Of a stretch of 64,000 nt of DNA, positions 38,549 to 48,388 are shown one piece after another. Every line of letters starts with the position of its first letter. The stretch's first letter is position 1. This stretch comes from Cupriavidus lacunae (GTDB lineage Bacteria > Pseudomonadota > Gammaproteobacteria > Burkholderiales > Burkholderiaceae). The notes beneath the pieces were generated by a model. It saw nothing but the letters and a program-made list of their open reading frames with translations. It searched no databases and was not told the origin of the DNA. A program made the position numbers and the translations under genes. The stretch spans positions 78,685-142,684 of the forward strand of contig NZ_QKWJ01000013.1 of the NCBI RefSeq assembly GCF_003353055.1, written 5' to 3'.

Positions 38549-39496
38549 TCAGGCACGCAGCCCCGTGGCCTCGTCGGCGCCCACATGCACGTTCATGCAT
38601 TGCACCGCCGCGCCGGCCGCGCCCTTGCCAAGGTTGTCCAGGCGCGCCACCAGGTTCAGGCGCTCAGCATTGCCGAACACGAACAGGTCGACACGGTTGG
38701 TGTCGTTGTTGGCCTGCACGTCGAAGAAACCGCCGTCGAGATTGTCGGCGCTGTTGTACGGCATCACGCGCACGAACTGCTCGCCTTCATAGTGCTTGCG
38801 GTAGATCTCGACGATCTGCTCGGGGCTGACCTTGCGCGCCAGCCGGTCGGCGAACACGGGCACCGTCACCGCCAGGCCCTTCAGGAAGTTGCCGACGATG
38901 GGGTTGAAGACCGGCGCCTGCGCCAGGCCGGCCTGCACGCGCATTTCCGGCAGGTGCTTGTGTTCCAGGCCCAGCGCGTACGGCCGCGGGCTGTCCAGCT
39001 TCGGGTTACCGCCGGCTTCGAACTCGGCAATCATCGACTTGCCGCCGCCGCTGTAGCCGGTCAGGGAGAACGCCGAAACCGGGTAGTCGGCCGCCAGCAC
39101 GCCGGCGTCCACCAGCGGGCGCACCGCCAGCACGAAGGCGCTGGCGTGGCAGCCCGGCACCGCGATGCGCTTGCTGGCGCGGATCTTCTCGCGCTGGCCG
39201 TGCACCAGCTCGGGCAGGCCGTAGGCCCAGCTATCGGTGGTGCGGAACGCCGTGCTGGCGTCGATCACGCAGGTATTCGGGTTGGTCACCAGCGATACCG
39301 CCTCGCGCGAGGCCACATCGGGCAGGCACAGGAAGGCGACGTCGGCGGCGTTCAGGAATCGTGCTCGTTCTGCCGGGTCCTTGCGCTTGTCATCGGCAAT
39401 GCGCAGCAGTTCCACGTCGGAACGACCGGAAAGATAGTCAAGCAGCCGGAGACCGGTGGTGCCTTCCTGACCATCGACGAACACTTTGAAAACCAT
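38549..39496 (-). CDS. argC: N-acetyl-gamma-glutamyl-phosphate reductase, type 2
   Basis: Reduces N-acetylglutamyl phosphate with NADPH, the third step of arginine synthesis. The 315-residue length and sequence fit type 2 (short) Arg[19 protein letters not shown] nucleotide fold, [11 protein letters not shown], the catalytic cysteine in [15 protein letters not shown] and [11 protein letters not shown]. Starting at MVFKVFVDG (39496) is preferred; an upstream frame adds 23 residues. It lies far from argB in the window and has its own promoter region. Confidence 0.93.
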   Translation of the reverse strand: MVFKVFVDGQEGTTGLRLLDYLSGRSDVELLRIADDKRKDPAERARFLNAADVAFLCLPDVASREAVSLVTNPNTCVIDASTAFRTTDSWAYGLPELVHGQREKIRASKRIAVPGCHASAFVLAVRPLVDAGVLAADYPVSAFSLTGYSGGGKSMIAEFEAGGNPKLDSPRPYALGLEHKHLPEMRVQAGLAQAPVFNPIVGNFLKGLAVTVPVFADRLARKVSPEQIVEIYRKHYEGEQFVRVMPYNSADNLDGGFFDVQANNDTNRVDLFVFGNAERLNLVARLDNLGKGAAGAAVQCMNVHVGADEATGLRA

Positions 39497-39648
39497 GGCT
39501 GACTCACTCAATGGGGTGCGGGAAATGCGAAATGTCCCCTGCCGCATGGGGTAGGGAACCTGCATTGTAACGGGGATGGGGGCGGGTCGCAGGGGTTTGT
39601 ACCGATGGGCTTATTGCGATCTCGCACAGTTCCGGGCTTGCCGGATAT

Positions 39649-39661
39649 AACCAAGTAGGTT
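39649..39661 (+). promoter_or_regulatory. MqsA-type operator upstream of mqsR
   Basis: AACC-AAGTA-GGTT has the same half-sites and spacing as the AACCTN3AGGTT palindromes bound by MqsA in E. coli. It overlaps a TATAAC (39646-39651) that may be the -10 box, and ends 7 bases before the mqsR start, as expected for autorepression. Confidence 0.65.
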
Positions 39662-39668
39662 AATTTTC

Positions 39669-39965
39669 GTGGAAAAGGGGACGGCGCATTACCCGCTCTG
39701 GCGGGTCAGGGAGCTGATTGGAGCAAAGCGGGTGCGCGTCACCCGATGCGCGCGCGATGGCGCCACGGCACTCGGCTTCGACATGGCCGGGCTGGCGCAG
39801 GTGGTCGCGGGCCTGACCAGTGCCGACTTCTACAAGAGCATGACCGCCTACGCCGACCACACCGTCTGGCAGGACGTCTACCGCCCGGTGACACCGTACG
39901 GTGGGGTGTACCTGAAGCCGACCGTAACTGAAGGCCTGCTGGTCGTGTCGTTCAAGGCACGATGA
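39669..39965 (+). CDS. mqsR: MqsR-type mRNA interferase toxin
   Basis: 98-residue RelE-like ribonuclease toxin that cleaves mRNA at GCU in E. coli. Sequence identity is clear along the whole length: MEKGTAHYPLWRVREL, FDMAGLAQVVAGLTSADFYKSMTAYADHTVWQDVYRP, VYLKPTVTEGLLVVSFKAR. It includes the catalytic-site lysine of DFYKSM and the tyrosine of VYLK. The start is GTG at 39669. It is followed 15 bases later by its antitoxin; the toxin-first order is typical of mqsRA. Confidence 0.93.
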   Translation: MEKGTAHYPLWRVRELIGAKRVRVTRCARDGATALGFDMAGLAQVVAGLTSADFYKSMTAYADHTVWQDVYRPVTPYGGVYLKPTVTEGLLVVSFKAR

Positions 39966-39980
39966 AAGGAGCTGAGCAAA

Positions 39981-40382
39981 ATGAAATGCCCTGTGTGCGG
40001 CGCGGCTGAACTGGTGGCCGACGTGCGCGATGTCCCCTATACCTACCGTGGCGAATCCACGGTCCTGGAATCCGTGCGCGGCGAGTTCTGCCCGGAATGT
40101 GGCGAATCCGTGACCGACTGGCAGGAGAGCGATCGCGTGATGAAACTGATGAACGCGTTCAATCGGCAGGTCAACGCCGCGTTTATCGAGCCTGCCTACA
40201 TCACAGGCGTGCGCAAGAAACTCCACCTCGACCAGCGCGAGGCCGCCGAGATCTTCGGCGGCGGGGTCAATGCGTTCTCACGCTACGAGACCGGGCGGAC
40301 CAAGCCCCCGCTGGCGCTGGTCAAGCTGCTCAAGCTGCTGGACCGCCACCCGGAACTGCTCGAAGAGGTCCGGGCGGCGTAG
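39981..40382 (+). CDS. mqsA: MqsA-type antitoxin/transcriptional regulator
   Basis: 133-residue two-domain antitoxin. The N-terminal zinc domain (CPVCGAAEL and FCPECGES, two CxxC pairs) binds the toxin; the C-terminal XRE-type helix-turn-helix (KLHLDQREAAEIFGGGVNAFSRYETGRTKPPLALVKLLKLL) binds DNA. AAAGGAGCT precedes the ATG. It represses its own operon, probably through the palindrome at 39649. The module is intact. Confidence 0.93.
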   Translation: MKCPVCGAAELVADVRDVPYTYRGESTVLESVRGEFCPECGESVTDWQESDRVMKLMNAFNRQVNAAFIEPAYITGVRKKLHLDQREAAEIFGGGVNAFSRYETGRTKPPLALVKLLKLLDRHPELLEEVRAA

Positions 40383-40391
40383 GCACCTGAT

Positions 40392-41168
40392 TCAGAGCGG
40401 GAAGTCGTAGTCGATCGACAGCGGCGCGTGGTCGCTGAACTTCTCGTCCTTGTAGATCGAGCACAGGTGCGCGGTGTCGGCGATCTTCGGCGTGGCCAGG
40501 TGGTAGTCGATGCGCCAGCCGACGTTCTTGGCGTAGGCCTGGCCGCGGTTGCTCCACCAGGTGTACTGCTCGGGGCGCGGGTCCAGCTTGCGGAACACGT
40601 CGACATAGCCGTGGGTGTCGAACAGCTCGCCGATCCAGGCGCGCTCTTCCGGCAGGAAGCCTGAGTTCTTCAGGTTGCCCTTCCAGTTCTTGATGTCGAT
40701 TTCCTTGTGCGCGATGTTGACGTCGCCGCACAGCACGATCTCGCGCCCGCTTGCCTTCAGTTGCAGCAGGTGCGGCAGGAAGGCCTCCATGAAGCGGAAT
40801 TTGGCCTGCTGGCGTTCCTCGCCGCTGGAGCCGGATGGCACGTACACCGAGATCACCGCCAGGTGCGGGTACTGCACTTCCACATAGCGGCCTTCGTTGT
40901 CGAACTCGGGGATGCCGAAGCCGGTGACCACGCGCTCGGGCTTATGGCGAGTGTAGAGGCCTACCCCGCTGTAGCCCTTCTTCTCGGCGTAATGGAAATA
41001 GCCGTGGTAGCCATGTGGCGCAAGGAACGCTTCCGTCATGTCGGCGGCCTGCGCCTTCAGTTCCTGCACGCAGACCATGTCTGCGTCCTGCTTGCCCATC
41101 CAGTCGAAAAAGCCCTTTTTCGACGCGGAGCGGATGCCGTTGAGGTTGGCGCTGATAATCCGTAACAT
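40392..41168 (-). CDS. xthA: Exodeoxyribonuclease III
   Basis: 258-residue AP endonuclease/3'-5' exonuclease of the EEP fold. It shows MLRIISANLNGIRSA, the metal ligand in VCVQELKAQ, catalytic EKKGYSGVGLYTR, VLCGDVNIAHKEIDIKNWKGN, WWSNRG..AYAKNVGWRIDYHLAT and the terminal SDHAPL. It repairs abasic sites. Starting at MLRIISAN removes an upstream extension that would run into pyrE. It is divergent from pyrE with only 27 bases between starts. Confidence 0.95.
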   Translation of the reverse strand: MLRIISANLNGIRSASKKGFFDWMGKQDADMVCVQELKAQAADMTEAFLAPHGYHGYFHYAEKKGYSGVGLYTRHKPERVVTGFGIPEFDNEGRYVEVQYPHLAVISVYVPSGSSGEERQQAKFRFMEAFLPHLLQLKASGREIVLCGDVNIAHKEIDIKNWKGNLKNSGFLPEERAWIGELFDTHGYVDVFRKLDPRPEQYTWWSNRGQAYAKNVGWRIDYHLATPKIADTAHLCSIYKDEKFSDHAPLSIDYDFPL

Positions 41169-41195
41169 TCGGGGAAATTTTGAATTCAGAGAGAA

Positions 41196-41882
41196 ATGAT
41201 GACGCAGCAGAATCCGCCCGCGGGTACCGATCTCAGCCAGACCTTTATCCGCTTTGCGCTCGATGCGGGCGTGCTGTCGTTTGGCGAGTTCGTCACCAAG
41301 GCCGGCCGCAAATCGCCCTACTTCTTCAACGCCGGCCTGTTCAACCAGGGCGCGATGCTGGGTCAGGTGGCGCAATTCTATGCCAAAACCCTGCTGGCCT
41401 CGGGCGTGCAGTTCGACGTGCTGTTCGGGCCGGCCTACAAGGGCATCACGCTGGCGTCGGCCACCGCGGTGGCGCTGGCTGGCATGGGACGTGACGTCGG
41501 CTTCGCCTACAACCGCAAGGAAGCCAAGGATCACGGCGAAGGCGGCACCCTGGTCGGGGCAAAGCTGCAGGGCAAGGTCGTCATCATCGACGACGTGATT
41601 TCCGCCGGCACCTCGGTACGCGAATCGGTGAACATGATCCGCGCGGCCGGCGCCGAGCCGGCCGCGGTGCTGATCGCCCTGGACCGCATGGAAAAGAGCG
41701 GCACCGCCGAGCAGGTCGGCACGCATTCCGCCGTGCAGGACGTGCAGCGCGAATTCGGCATCCCCGTGATCGCGATCGCCAGCCTGAAGGACCTGCTGGC
41801 GTATCTCGATGCCTCGCAGGACCCGGCGCTGGGGGCTTCGCGCGAGGCCGTGGCGGCCTATCGTCAGCGCTACGGCGTCTGA
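41196..41882 (+). CDS. pyrE: Orotate phosphoribosyltransferase
   Basis: Adds PRPP to orotate to give OMP in pyrimidine synthesis. The 228-residue protein carries [24 protein letters not shown] at the N-terminus, the flexible-loop [11 protein letters not shown] and the PRPP-binding motif [17 protein letters not shown]. Two adjacent ATGs (41196 and 41199) are possible. AGAGAG precedes them. Confidence 0.95.
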   Translation: MMTQQNPPAGTDLSQTFIRFALDAGVLSFGEFVTKAGRKSPYFFNAGLFNQGAMLGQVAQFYAKTLLASGVQFDVLFGPAYKGITLASATAVALAGMGRDVGFAYNRKEAKDHGEGGTLVGAKLQGKVVIIDDVISAGTSVRESVNMIRAAGAEPAAVLIALDRMEKSGTAEQVGTHSAVQDVQREFGIPVIAIASLKDLLAYLDASQDPALGASREAVAAYRQRYGV

Positions 41883-41983
41883 AACCGTTGATGACGGTGG
41901 GCGCTGCCAGCCAGCGCCCCAACTCCGCACATTCCGCGTGCAGCGGACAGGCGGCTGACTTTCAGACCGGGAGGGAGCGCGGC

Positions 41984-43270
41984 GTGGCGGCAAAAGAGCG
42001 GCAGGAGCAGGCAGGGCGGCAGGCAGCACAGGCTGCGCCGGCGGATTCACTGGCAGAGCGCGGCGCCCAGATCAAGCCATGCGAGCCAGTACGCAAGGCC
42101 GCGAAAGGGCCCGACCGCCCGCCGCATGAGGCCTACGCCGTGCGGGCGCTGGTGCTGCAGGGCGGAGGCGCCCTGGGCGCATACCAGGCGGGCGTCTACC
42201 AGGGCCTGGCCGAGGGCGGCGTCTATCCGAACTGGGTTGCCGGCATATCAATTGGTGCGCTCAACGCGGCAGTGATCGCCGGCAATCCGCCCGAGCGCCG
42301 CGTCGAGCAGTTGCGCGCGTTCTGGGAGTACATCTGCGCGCAACCCTGGCTGCCCAGCCTGTCGCATTCGTGGCTGACCGACAGCGCCGAAAGCTGGCCG
42401 GAACCGCTGCGCGTCTGGTTCGATGGCCTGCAAGCCGCGCGGGCGATGTTCGAGGGCCAGCGCGGCTTCTTCCAGCCGCGCAGCTGGCTGGAGCTGGTCT
42501 CGCGCTACACCGACCCGAGCCGGGCCAGCTACTACGACACCACGCCGCTCAGGGCCACGCTCGAGCGCTTTGCCGACTTCGACCTGATCAACCATCGGCC
42601 GCAGGAAATGCGGGTGTCGGTTGGCGCGGTCAACGTGCGCACCGGCAACTTTGCCTATTTCGACAACACCCGCGAGACGCTCAGGCCCGAGCACTTCATG
42701 GCCTCGGGCGCATTGCCGCCAGGCTTTCCGGCCGTGGAGATCGACGGCGAGTACTACTGGGATGGCGGCCTGGTCTCGAACACGCCGCTGGCCGAAGTGC
42801 TGACGGCACAGCCGCGGCGCGATGCGCTGATCTTCCAGGTAGACCTGTGGAGCGCGCGCGGCAAGCTGCCGCACGACCTGATCGACGTGGCCGAGCGCCA
42901 GAAGGACATCCAGTACTCCAGCCGCACCCGTGCCATTACCGACTACATGCGCGAGCAGCAGAATTTCCGCCGCATGCTCAATGAAGTGATGGCGCTGGTG
43001 CCGCAGTCAAAGCGCGACAACAACTGGTATCGCCGCGCCGCCGAGCACGCCTGCGACGCGCGGCGCAACGTGATCCAGCTGATCTACCGCGACAAGGCGT
43101 TCGAGAACCTCGCCAAGGACTACCAGTTCGGCTCGCTGACCATGCACGAGCACTGGACCAGCGGGCTGGACGATATCCGCCAGACGCTGAAGCATCCGCA
43201 CTGGCTGGCCATGCCCGGGCCCGAGCATCCCTTCGTGACGCACGACGTGCACCGCGGCAACGGCGAATAA
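41984..43270 (+). CDS. Patatin-like phospholipase (DUF3734-containing)
   Basis: 428-residue protein. After a Lys/Ala-rich N-terminus, the patatin domain (about 50-270) shows the oxyanion motif LQGGGALGAYQAGVYQGL, nucleophile GISIGALNA and catalytic Asp in YWDGGLVSNTPL. A C-terminal helical region of DUF3734 type follows (AITDYMREQQNFRRML, LIYRDKAFENLAKDYQFGSLTM). GTG 41984 follows GGGAGGGAG and is preferred; ATG 41888 would add 32 residues. Proteins of this type occur in PHB-accumulating bacteria, but a storage role is only a guess. The stop abuts that of PPK2. Confidence 0.85.
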   Translation: MAAKERQEQAGRQAAQAAPADSLAERGAQIKPCEPVRKAAKGPDRPPHEAYAVRALVLQGGGALGAYQAGVYQGLAEGGVYPNWVAGISIGALNAAVIAGNPPERRVEQLRAFWEYICAQPWLPSLSHSWLTDSAESWPEPLRVWFDGLQAARAMFEGQRGFFQPRSWLELVSRYTDPSRASYYDTTPLRATLERFADFDLINHRPQEMRVSVGAVNVRTGNFAYFDNTRETLRPEHFMASGALPPGFPAVEIDGEYYWDGGLVSNTPLAEVLTAQPRRDALIFQVDLWSARGKLPHDLIDVAERQKDIQYSSRTRAITDYMREQQNFRRMLNEVMALVPQSKRDNNWYRRAAEHACDARRNVIQLIYRDKAFENLAKDYQFGSLTMHEHWTSGLDDIRQTLKHPHWLAMPGPEHPFVTHDVHRGNGE

Positions 43271-44080
43271 CTAATCGACCTTCAGCTTTTCCAGTTCCGG
43301 GCGCGGCGGTGGATAGGCGGGTTTGAGCCTGGCGAACACGTGCGCCATGATCTCCGCCACCATCAGGTTGCGATGTGTTTTGGAGTCGGCCGGTACGATG
43401 TACCACGGGCATTCCTGCGTGCTGGTGGCTGTGATGGCAGCCTCGTAGGCGTCCATGTACGCTTTCCAGTGCTTGCGCTCGGCCAGGTCGGTGGCATCGA
43501 ACTTCCAGTGCTTCTGCGGATCGGCAAGGCGGGCCTCGAGCCGTGCCTTTTGCTCATCTTTCGAAATGTGCAGGAAGCACTTGACGATGGTGGTGCCGGT
43601 CTCGGTCAGCATCGACTCGAAGTCCCGGATCTGGCGGAAGCGCCGCTCGCATTCGGCGGCGTCGATCCAGTCGTGCACGCGCGTGATCAGGACGTCTTCA
43701 TAGTGGCTGCGGTTGAAGACCACGATCTCGCCTGACTTCGGCACCTGCAGGTGGACGCGCCACAAGTAGTCGCGCGCCAGCTCCTCCGGTGACGGCGACT
43801 TGAAGCCCACCACGCGGATGCCCAGCGGGTCGAAGCTGCGGAACACCGATCGCACCGTGCCGTCCTTGCCGCTGGTATCCATGCCCTGCAGCACGACCAG
43901 CAGCTTGCGGCGGTGCTCGGCGTAGAAGATGTCCTGCTCGGCGTCGAGCTCGGTGCTCAGTTGCGTAATGCGCGCGAGGTCGGCCTGCTTGTTTTCGCCC
44001 GACATCGGTTTGCTGCCGGGGTCAAAGTTGGCAAGCTGAAAATCCTTGCCTGAAGTGATGCGGAAATCGTCCAGCGGCAT
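43271..44080 (-). CDS. Polyphosphate kinase 2 family protein
   Basis: 269-residue PPK2 enzyme that moves phosphate between polyphosphate and nucleotides. It has Walker A in LQGMDTSGKDGTVRSVF, the RRFRQIRDFE lid-module segment, Walker B VVFNRSHYEDVLITRVH and the ECPWYIVPADSKTHRNLMVAEI C-terminus. A single domain of this length fits class I or III. Starting at MPLDDFRI (44080) excludes a 41-residue upstream extension. Cupriavidus species have several PPK2 paralogs; which one this is cannot be fixed here. Confidence 0.88.
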   Translation of the reverse strand: MPLDDFRITSGKDFQLANFDPGSKPMSGENKQADLARITQLSTELDAEQDIFYAEHRRKLLVVLQGMDTSGKDGTVRSVFRSFDPLGIRVVGFKSPSPEELARDYLWRVHLQVPKSGEIVVFNRSHYEDVLITRVHDWIDAAECERRFRQIRDFESMLTETGTTIVKCFLHISKDEQKARLEARLADPQKHWKFDATDLAERKHWKAYMDAYEAAITATSTQECPWYIVPADSKTHRNLMVAEIMAHVFARLKPAYPPPRPELEKLKVD

Positions 44081-44177
44081 GTGCACTCCATCGGTCTGAC
44101 CTGCATGATCAACTTGGGGCGGCCCCGCCGCTGTGGGAGAAGAAGCCGGGGCAAAGCGGGGCGCGCAGCCCCTATGG

Positions 44178-45044
44178 TCAGGCCGGCAGGGCCGAGAGGT
44201 CAATGCTGCCCTCGAACACCGTGGTGGCCGGGCCGGTCATGCGCACCGGTTCCGCGCCGCCGTCCCAGGCAATGTTCAGCTCGCCGCCGTGGGTGTGGAC
44301 CCGCACCGGCGAGTCCAGCAGGCCGCGCCGGATGCCGGCCACCACGGCCGCGCAGGCGCCGGTGCCGCAGGCCAGGGTCTCGCCGGCGCCGCGCTCGTAG
44401 ACGCGCAGGCGGATGGCGTGGCGGTCTGCCACCTGCATGAAACCGGCGTTGACGCGGTTCGGGAAGGCGGGGTGGTATTCCACCACCGGGCCGTCCTGCA
44501 GGACCGGGAAATTCTCCACGTCGTCCACCACCTGCACCGCGTGCGGGTTGCCCATCGACACCGCCGAGATCCATTCGGTGCGGCCGTTCACCTCCAGGCC
44601 GTACAGCGTGTCGGCGCCTTCGGTGCGGGTCGGCAGGCCCTGCGCGCGGAACGGCACGCGCGCCGGTTCCAGCTCGGGCGCGCCCATGTCCACCGTGACC
44701 TGGCCATCGTCCTGCAGCGTCAGCGTGATCACGCCGTTCATCACCTCCACGCGCACCGAGCGCTTGTCGGTCATGCCCTTGTCCGTGACAAAGCGCACGA
44801 AGCAGCGCGCGCCGTTGCCGCAGTGCTCCACCTCGCTGCCGTCGGCATTGACGATGCGGTAGCGGAAGTCGACGTCCGGGCGGGTCGGCTTCTCGACGAT
44901 CAGGATCTGGTCCGCGCCCACGCCGAAATGCCGGCTGGCAAGGGCACGCCACTGCGCCGGGGTCAGGTCGATCTGCTGGTGGATGCCGTCGAGCACGACA
45001 AAGTCGTTGCCCGCGCCGTGCATCTTGGTGAACTGGAGTTTCAT
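44178..45044 (-). CDS. dapF: Diaminopimelate epimerase
   Basis: Interconverts LL- and meso-diaminopimelate for lysine and peptidoglycan. The 288-residue protein has both catalytic cysteines, in [16 protein letters not shown] and [17 protein letters not shown], and the N-terminal [19 protein letters not shown]. It lies 52 bases downstream of the acyltransferase pair on the same strand. Confidence 0.95.
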   Translation of the reverse strand: MKLQFTKMHGAGNDFVVLDGIHQQIDLTPAQWRALASRHFGVGADQILIVEKPTRPDVDFRYRIVNADGSEVEHCGNGARCFVRFVTDKGMTDKRSVRVEVMNGVITLTLQDDGQVTVDMGAPELEPARVPFRAQGLPTRTEGADTLYGLEVNGRTEWISAVSMGNPHAVQVVDDVENFPVLQDGPVVEYHPAFPNRVNAGFMQVADRHAIRLRVYERGAGETLACGTGACAAVVAGIRRGLLDSPVRVHTHGGELNIAWDGGAEPVRMTGPATTVFEGSIDLSALPA

Positions 45045-45096
45045 GGTGGGGATTGTAGCTGCGGGGCGCCGGACGCGTTGGACGTGCCGGCCACGC

Positions 45097-45990
45097 TCAG
45101 TAGATCGCGGGCTCGCCCGGCATGCGGTTCTTGAAGCGCTTGTGCACCCAGTAGTACTCGGGCACGCGCGGGCGGATGCAGTCCTCGAAAAAGGCATTCA
45201 TGCGGCGCGTGTCTTCGGTCACGCTCGCGCCCGGGTAGTGCTGCCAGGCGGGCAGTACGCGCAGCACATAGCCCTGGTAGTCGGGCAGCATCTCGGTATA
45301 GATCGGCACCACCTTGGCCCCGGTCAGCCGCGCCAGCCGCGATACCGAAGTCAGGGTCAGCGCCTGCACGCCGAAGAACGGCACGAACTCCGAATCGCGC
45401 TCGCCGAAGTCCATGTCGGCGATCAGCTGCATCGCCTCGCCCTTTTTCAGGCCGCGCAGGATGTCGCGCGCGCTGTCGTTGCGCGAGATCATGTTGGCGC
45501 CAAAACGCCCGCGGGCCCGCTTCAGGAAGCTGTCGAACAGGGCGTTCTTCTGTGTCGTGTAGAGCGAGGCGCCGGAGCGGCCGACATGCTCGCGCAGGTG
45601 GATGGTGAGCCGGATCGCGCCGGCCTCCACGCCCGACAGGTGCAGCGTCACCAGGATATGCGGGGTGCCGTCCAGTGCCACCAGGTCGGCCTGGTCGTCG
45701 ATCTGCACCCAGCGGCGCATCTGTGCCTCGCTGCCGGTCCAGAAGATGCCGCGCTCGGAAAAGCTGCGGAACAGGATGCGGAAGCTCTGGTGCGAGAGCG
45801 CGTCGATCTCGGCCTCGGTGCGCTCCGGGAAGCACAGGCGTAGGTTGGCCTGCACCACGCGGCGCCGCTCGCTGGGCAAACGGTACAGCAGGCTGCCAAG
45901 CGCCTCGCCGAAGCGCGCGACGAACGGATATGGCAGTTTGCCTAGCACCGTCAGCAGGCCGATGCCGAGCCAGGTGAACACACGGCTCAT
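45097..45990 (-). CDS. Lipid A late acyltransferase (LpxL/HtrB family), copy 1
   Basis: 297-residue inner-membrane acyltransferase that adds a secondary acyl chain to Kdo-lipid A. It has an N-terminal membrane helix, a catalytic HX4E in [37 protein letters not shown] and FFGVQALT. Its start overlaps the stop of the second acyltransferase (ATGA), so the two are coupled. Which chain it transfers is not visible in the sequence. Confidence 0.9.
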   Translation of the reverse strand: MSRVFTWLGIGLLTVLGKLPYPFVARFGEALGSLLYRLPSERRRVVQANLRLCFPERTEAEIDALSHQSFRILFRSFSERGIFWTGSEAQMRRWVQIDDQADLVALDGTPHILVTLHLSGVEAGAIRLTIHLREHVGRSGASLYTTQKNALFDSFLKRARGRFGANMISRNDSARDILRGLKKGEAMQLIADMDFGERDSEFVPFFGVQALTLTSVSRLARLTGAKVVPIYTEMLPDYQGYVLRVLPAWQHYPGASVTEDTRRMNAFFEDCIRPRVPEYYWVHKRFKNRMPGEPAIY

Positions 45991-46892
45991 GAAATCGATT
46001 GATCAGTGACCGGCTCGGTGTCGTTGCCCGGGGTGCCCGGCGCATCCGGGCTGCCCGCTCCGGCGGGTTGCTTGTAGCGGTTGTAGCCCCACAGATACTG
46101 GGTGGGGGACAGGCGCACCAGTTCTTCGATGGTCCGGTTGATGGCCGCGGCGGCGGTGGCAGGATCGTCCGGCAGCATGCCGCCGTCGTTGATCACGCGC
46201 AGATGGCCGCGATAGCCGGCGCCGCGCGGCAGGCGCTCGGCAAAGACCGCCACTACCGGCGCGCCGGTCAGTTGCTGCAGCCGGTGCACCAGCGCCATCG
46301 TATAGGCGGGCTTGCCGAAGAACGGCGCCCAGTTGCCTTCGCCGCCGCTGGGCACCTGGTCGGGCAGGATGCCTACGGCCTGGCCACGCTTGAGCGCCTT
46401 CACCAGCATGCGCACGCCGCGCGGCGTGGCCGGCGCCATATGCATGTTGGGGCGGGTGCGCATTTTCTCGATCCACTCGCGCAGCCAGGGTTGGTGCGGC
46501 GGCTTGAACAGCGCGGTGACCGGACGATGCAGTGCGTGGGACTGCGGCAGCACTTCAAAGCAGCCCAGGTGCGGGGTCAGGATGATAATGCCCTTGCCGC
46601 GCGCCTGCAGCTTCCCGAGCTCGGGCCACAGGTAGTCGTCAAAGCCGTGCAGCTTTGCGCCGATCCTGCTGCGGCTCCAGAAGTAAGGCATCTCGATGAT
46701 CATGCGCCCGGTCGAGCGGGCGGCTTCGTCGATCATCGCCTCGGTGGCATCAGGGAACGCCAGGCGGAAGTTTTCCCGCAGGCGCTGGCCATAGCGGCCG
46801 GGCAGGCGTGCGATCAGCAGGCCGAGGGCGCCGCCCACGGCTTGCAGCAGCCGCAGGGGGAGTCGGGAGATCAGCCAGAATAAAAAGGTCAT
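45987..46892 (-). CDS. Lipid A late acyltransferase (LpxL/LpxM family), copy 2
   Basis: 301-residue paralog upstream of copy 1. N-terminal membrane helix LFWLISRLPLRLLQAVGGALGLLIARL; catalytic HX4E in TPHLGCFEV; ATPRGVRMLVKALKRGQAVGILPDQVPSGGEGNWAPFFG; closing SPTQYLWGYNRYKQP. The C-terminal 30 residues are Gly/Pro-rich and specific to this copy. Starting at MTFLFWLIS (46892) excludes a long implausible extension. Order on this strand: copy 2, copy 1, dapF. Confidence 0.9.
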   Translation of the reverse strand: MTFLFWLISRLPLRLLQAVGGALGLLIARLPGRYGQRLRENFRLAFPDATEAMIDEAARSTGRMIIEMPYFWSRSRIGAKLHGFDDYLWPELGKLQARGKGIIILTPHLGCFEVLPQSHALHRPVTALFKPPHQPWLREWIEKMRTRPNMHMAPATPRGVRMLVKALKRGQAVGILPDQVPSGGEGNWAPFFGKPAYTMALVHRLQQLTGAPVVAVFAERLPRGAGYRGHLRVINDGGMLPDDPATAAAAINRTIEELVRLSPTQYLWGYNRYKQPAGAGSPDAPGTPGNDTEPVTDQSIS

Positions 46893-47084
46893 CAGGCGCG
46901 AAAAACAGATCTGTCGCGGGTCCGTGCCGGGAACAGACGGGCGAGCAGGCGTTTTTTTCGATGCGGTGTTCAGTTCCGCACGCCGCGTGCCGTCAACAGG
47001 GACCAGCACGGGCACAGCGCCCCGGCGTGCCGGCAAGGTGTTGTACCGCACCATTGGCGCGCTGCAACGAAGCCGGCAGGCGCG

Positions 47085-47090
47085 TATAAT
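47085..47090 (+). promoter_or_regulatory. Promoter -10 box of metK
   Basis: A perfect TATAAT is located just before the proposed metK leader aptamer, with the same placement as the -10 box at metX. No good -35 box is evident. Confidence 0.6.
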
Positions 47091-47095
47091 AGCGT

Positions 47096-47171
47096 GTATC
47101 GCCGAGTTAACTGACAACTTGCGGGGCGATGCGGCTCTAAACGGGCTGCCTGAAATACCGCTAAAGCGTCG
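47096..47171 (+). ncRNA. SAM-II-like riboswitch candidate (metK leader)
   Basis: The layout parallels the metX leader: P1 is GTATCGCC (47096-47103) with GGCGATGC (47125-47132). The loop begins GAGTTAACTGAC and contains CTTGCGG; the 3' strand reads AAATACCGCTAAAGCGTC. Pseudoknot pairing is possible between CGG (47122-47124) and CCG (47158-47160), and between GAC (47113-47115) and GTC (47168-47170), the same offsets from CTAAA as in metX. GAGTT replaces the usual GATTT, so ligand binding is unproven. Confidence 0.6.
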
Positions 47172-47224
47172 CCGCCATGAACCGAACAGGCTGGCACGCA
47201 ATAGCCAACCTGGAGAATAAGTTC

Positions 47225-48388
47225 GTGGCAAACGACTTCCTTTTTACTTCGGAATCCGTCTCCGAAGGCCATCCCGACAAGGTCGCTGACCAGATTTCCG
47301 ACGCCGTCCTGGACGCCATCCTGGCCCAGGACAAGTATGCGCGTGTGGCAGCTGAGACGCTTTGCAACACCGGTCTGGTGGTGCTGGCCGGGGAAATCAC
47401 CACGACCGCCAATGTCGACTATATCCAGATCGCGCGCGACACCATCAAGCGCATCGGGTACGACAACACCGAATACGGCATCGACTACAAGGGCTGCGCC
47501 GTGCTGGTGGCCTATGACAAGCAGTCGCCCGACATCGCCCAGGGCGTCGACCGCGCCTCCGACGACTACCTGAACCAGGGTGCCGGCGACCAGGGCCTGA
47601 TGTTCGGCTACGCCTGCGACGAGACCCCGGAACTGATGCCGTTCCCGATCTACTACGCCCACCGCCTGGTCGAGCGCCAGTCGCAGCTGCGCCGCGACGG
47701 CCGCCTGCCCTGGCTGCGCCCGGACGCCAAGTCGCAGGTCACGGTGCGTTATGTCGACGGCAAGCCGCACAGCGTGGACACCGTGGTGCTGTCGACCCAG
47801 CACGCGCCGGACATCGCCCAGGCCCAGATCCGCGAAGCCGTGATCGAGGACATCATCAAGGCGGTGCTGCCGGCCGAGATGCTCAAGGAAACCAAGTACC
47901 TGGTCAACCCGACCGGGCGCTTCGTGATCGGCGGCCCGCAGGGCGACTGCGGCCTGACCGGGCGCAAGATCATCGTCGACACCTACGGCGGTGCTTCGCC
48001 CCATGGTGGCGGCGCGTTCTCGGGCAAGGACCCGTCCAAGGTCGACCGCTCGGCCGCCTACGCCGCGCGCTACGTGGCCAAGAACGTGGTGGCCTCGGGC
48101 CTGGCGCGCCAGTGCCAGGTGCAGGTCAGCTATGCCATCGGCGTGGCCCGCCCGATCAACGTGACGGTCTACACCGAAGGCACCGGCAAGATCCCCGACG
48201 CCAAGATCGCCGAACTGGTGCAGGAGCATTTCGACCTGCGTCCGAAGGGCATCGTGCAGATGCTGGACCTGCTGCGCCCGATTTACGAGAAGACTGCCGC
48301 CTATGGCCATTTCGGCCGTGAAGAGCCGGAATTCTCGTGGGAAGCTACTGACAAGGCGGCTGCCTTGCGTGCTGCTGCGGGGCTGTAA
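47225..48388 (+). CDS. metK: S-adenosylmethionine synthetase
   Basis: Makes SAM from methionine and ATP. The 387-residue protein shows [20 protein letters not shown], the [12 protein letters not shown] motif, KTKYL-type [18 protein letters not shown] and the phosphate-binding [16 protein letters not shown]. The GTG start at 47225 follows GGAGAA by about 8 bases and gives the family length; an in-frame ATG at 47177 lies at the end of the leader and is less likely. It is alone on its strand, between LPS genes. Confidence 0.96.
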   Translation: MANDFLFTSESVSEGHPDKVADQISDAVLDAILAQDKYARVAAETLCNTGLVVLAGEITTTANVDYIQIARDTIKRIGYDNTEYGIDYKGCAVLVAYDKQSPDIAQGVDRASDDYLNQGAGDQGLMFGYACDETPELMPFPIYYAHRLVERQSQLRRDGRLPWLRPDAKSQVTVRYVDGKPHSVDTVVLSTQHAPDIAQAQIREAVIEDIIKAVLPAEMLKETKYLVNPTGRFVIGGPQGDCGLTGRKIIVDTYGGASPHGGGAFSGKDPSKVDRSAAYAARYVAKNVVASGLARQCQVQVSYAIGVARPINVTVYTEGTGKIPDAKIAELVQEHFDLRPKGIVQMLDLLRPIYEKTAAYGHFGREEPEFSWEATDKAAALRAAAGL

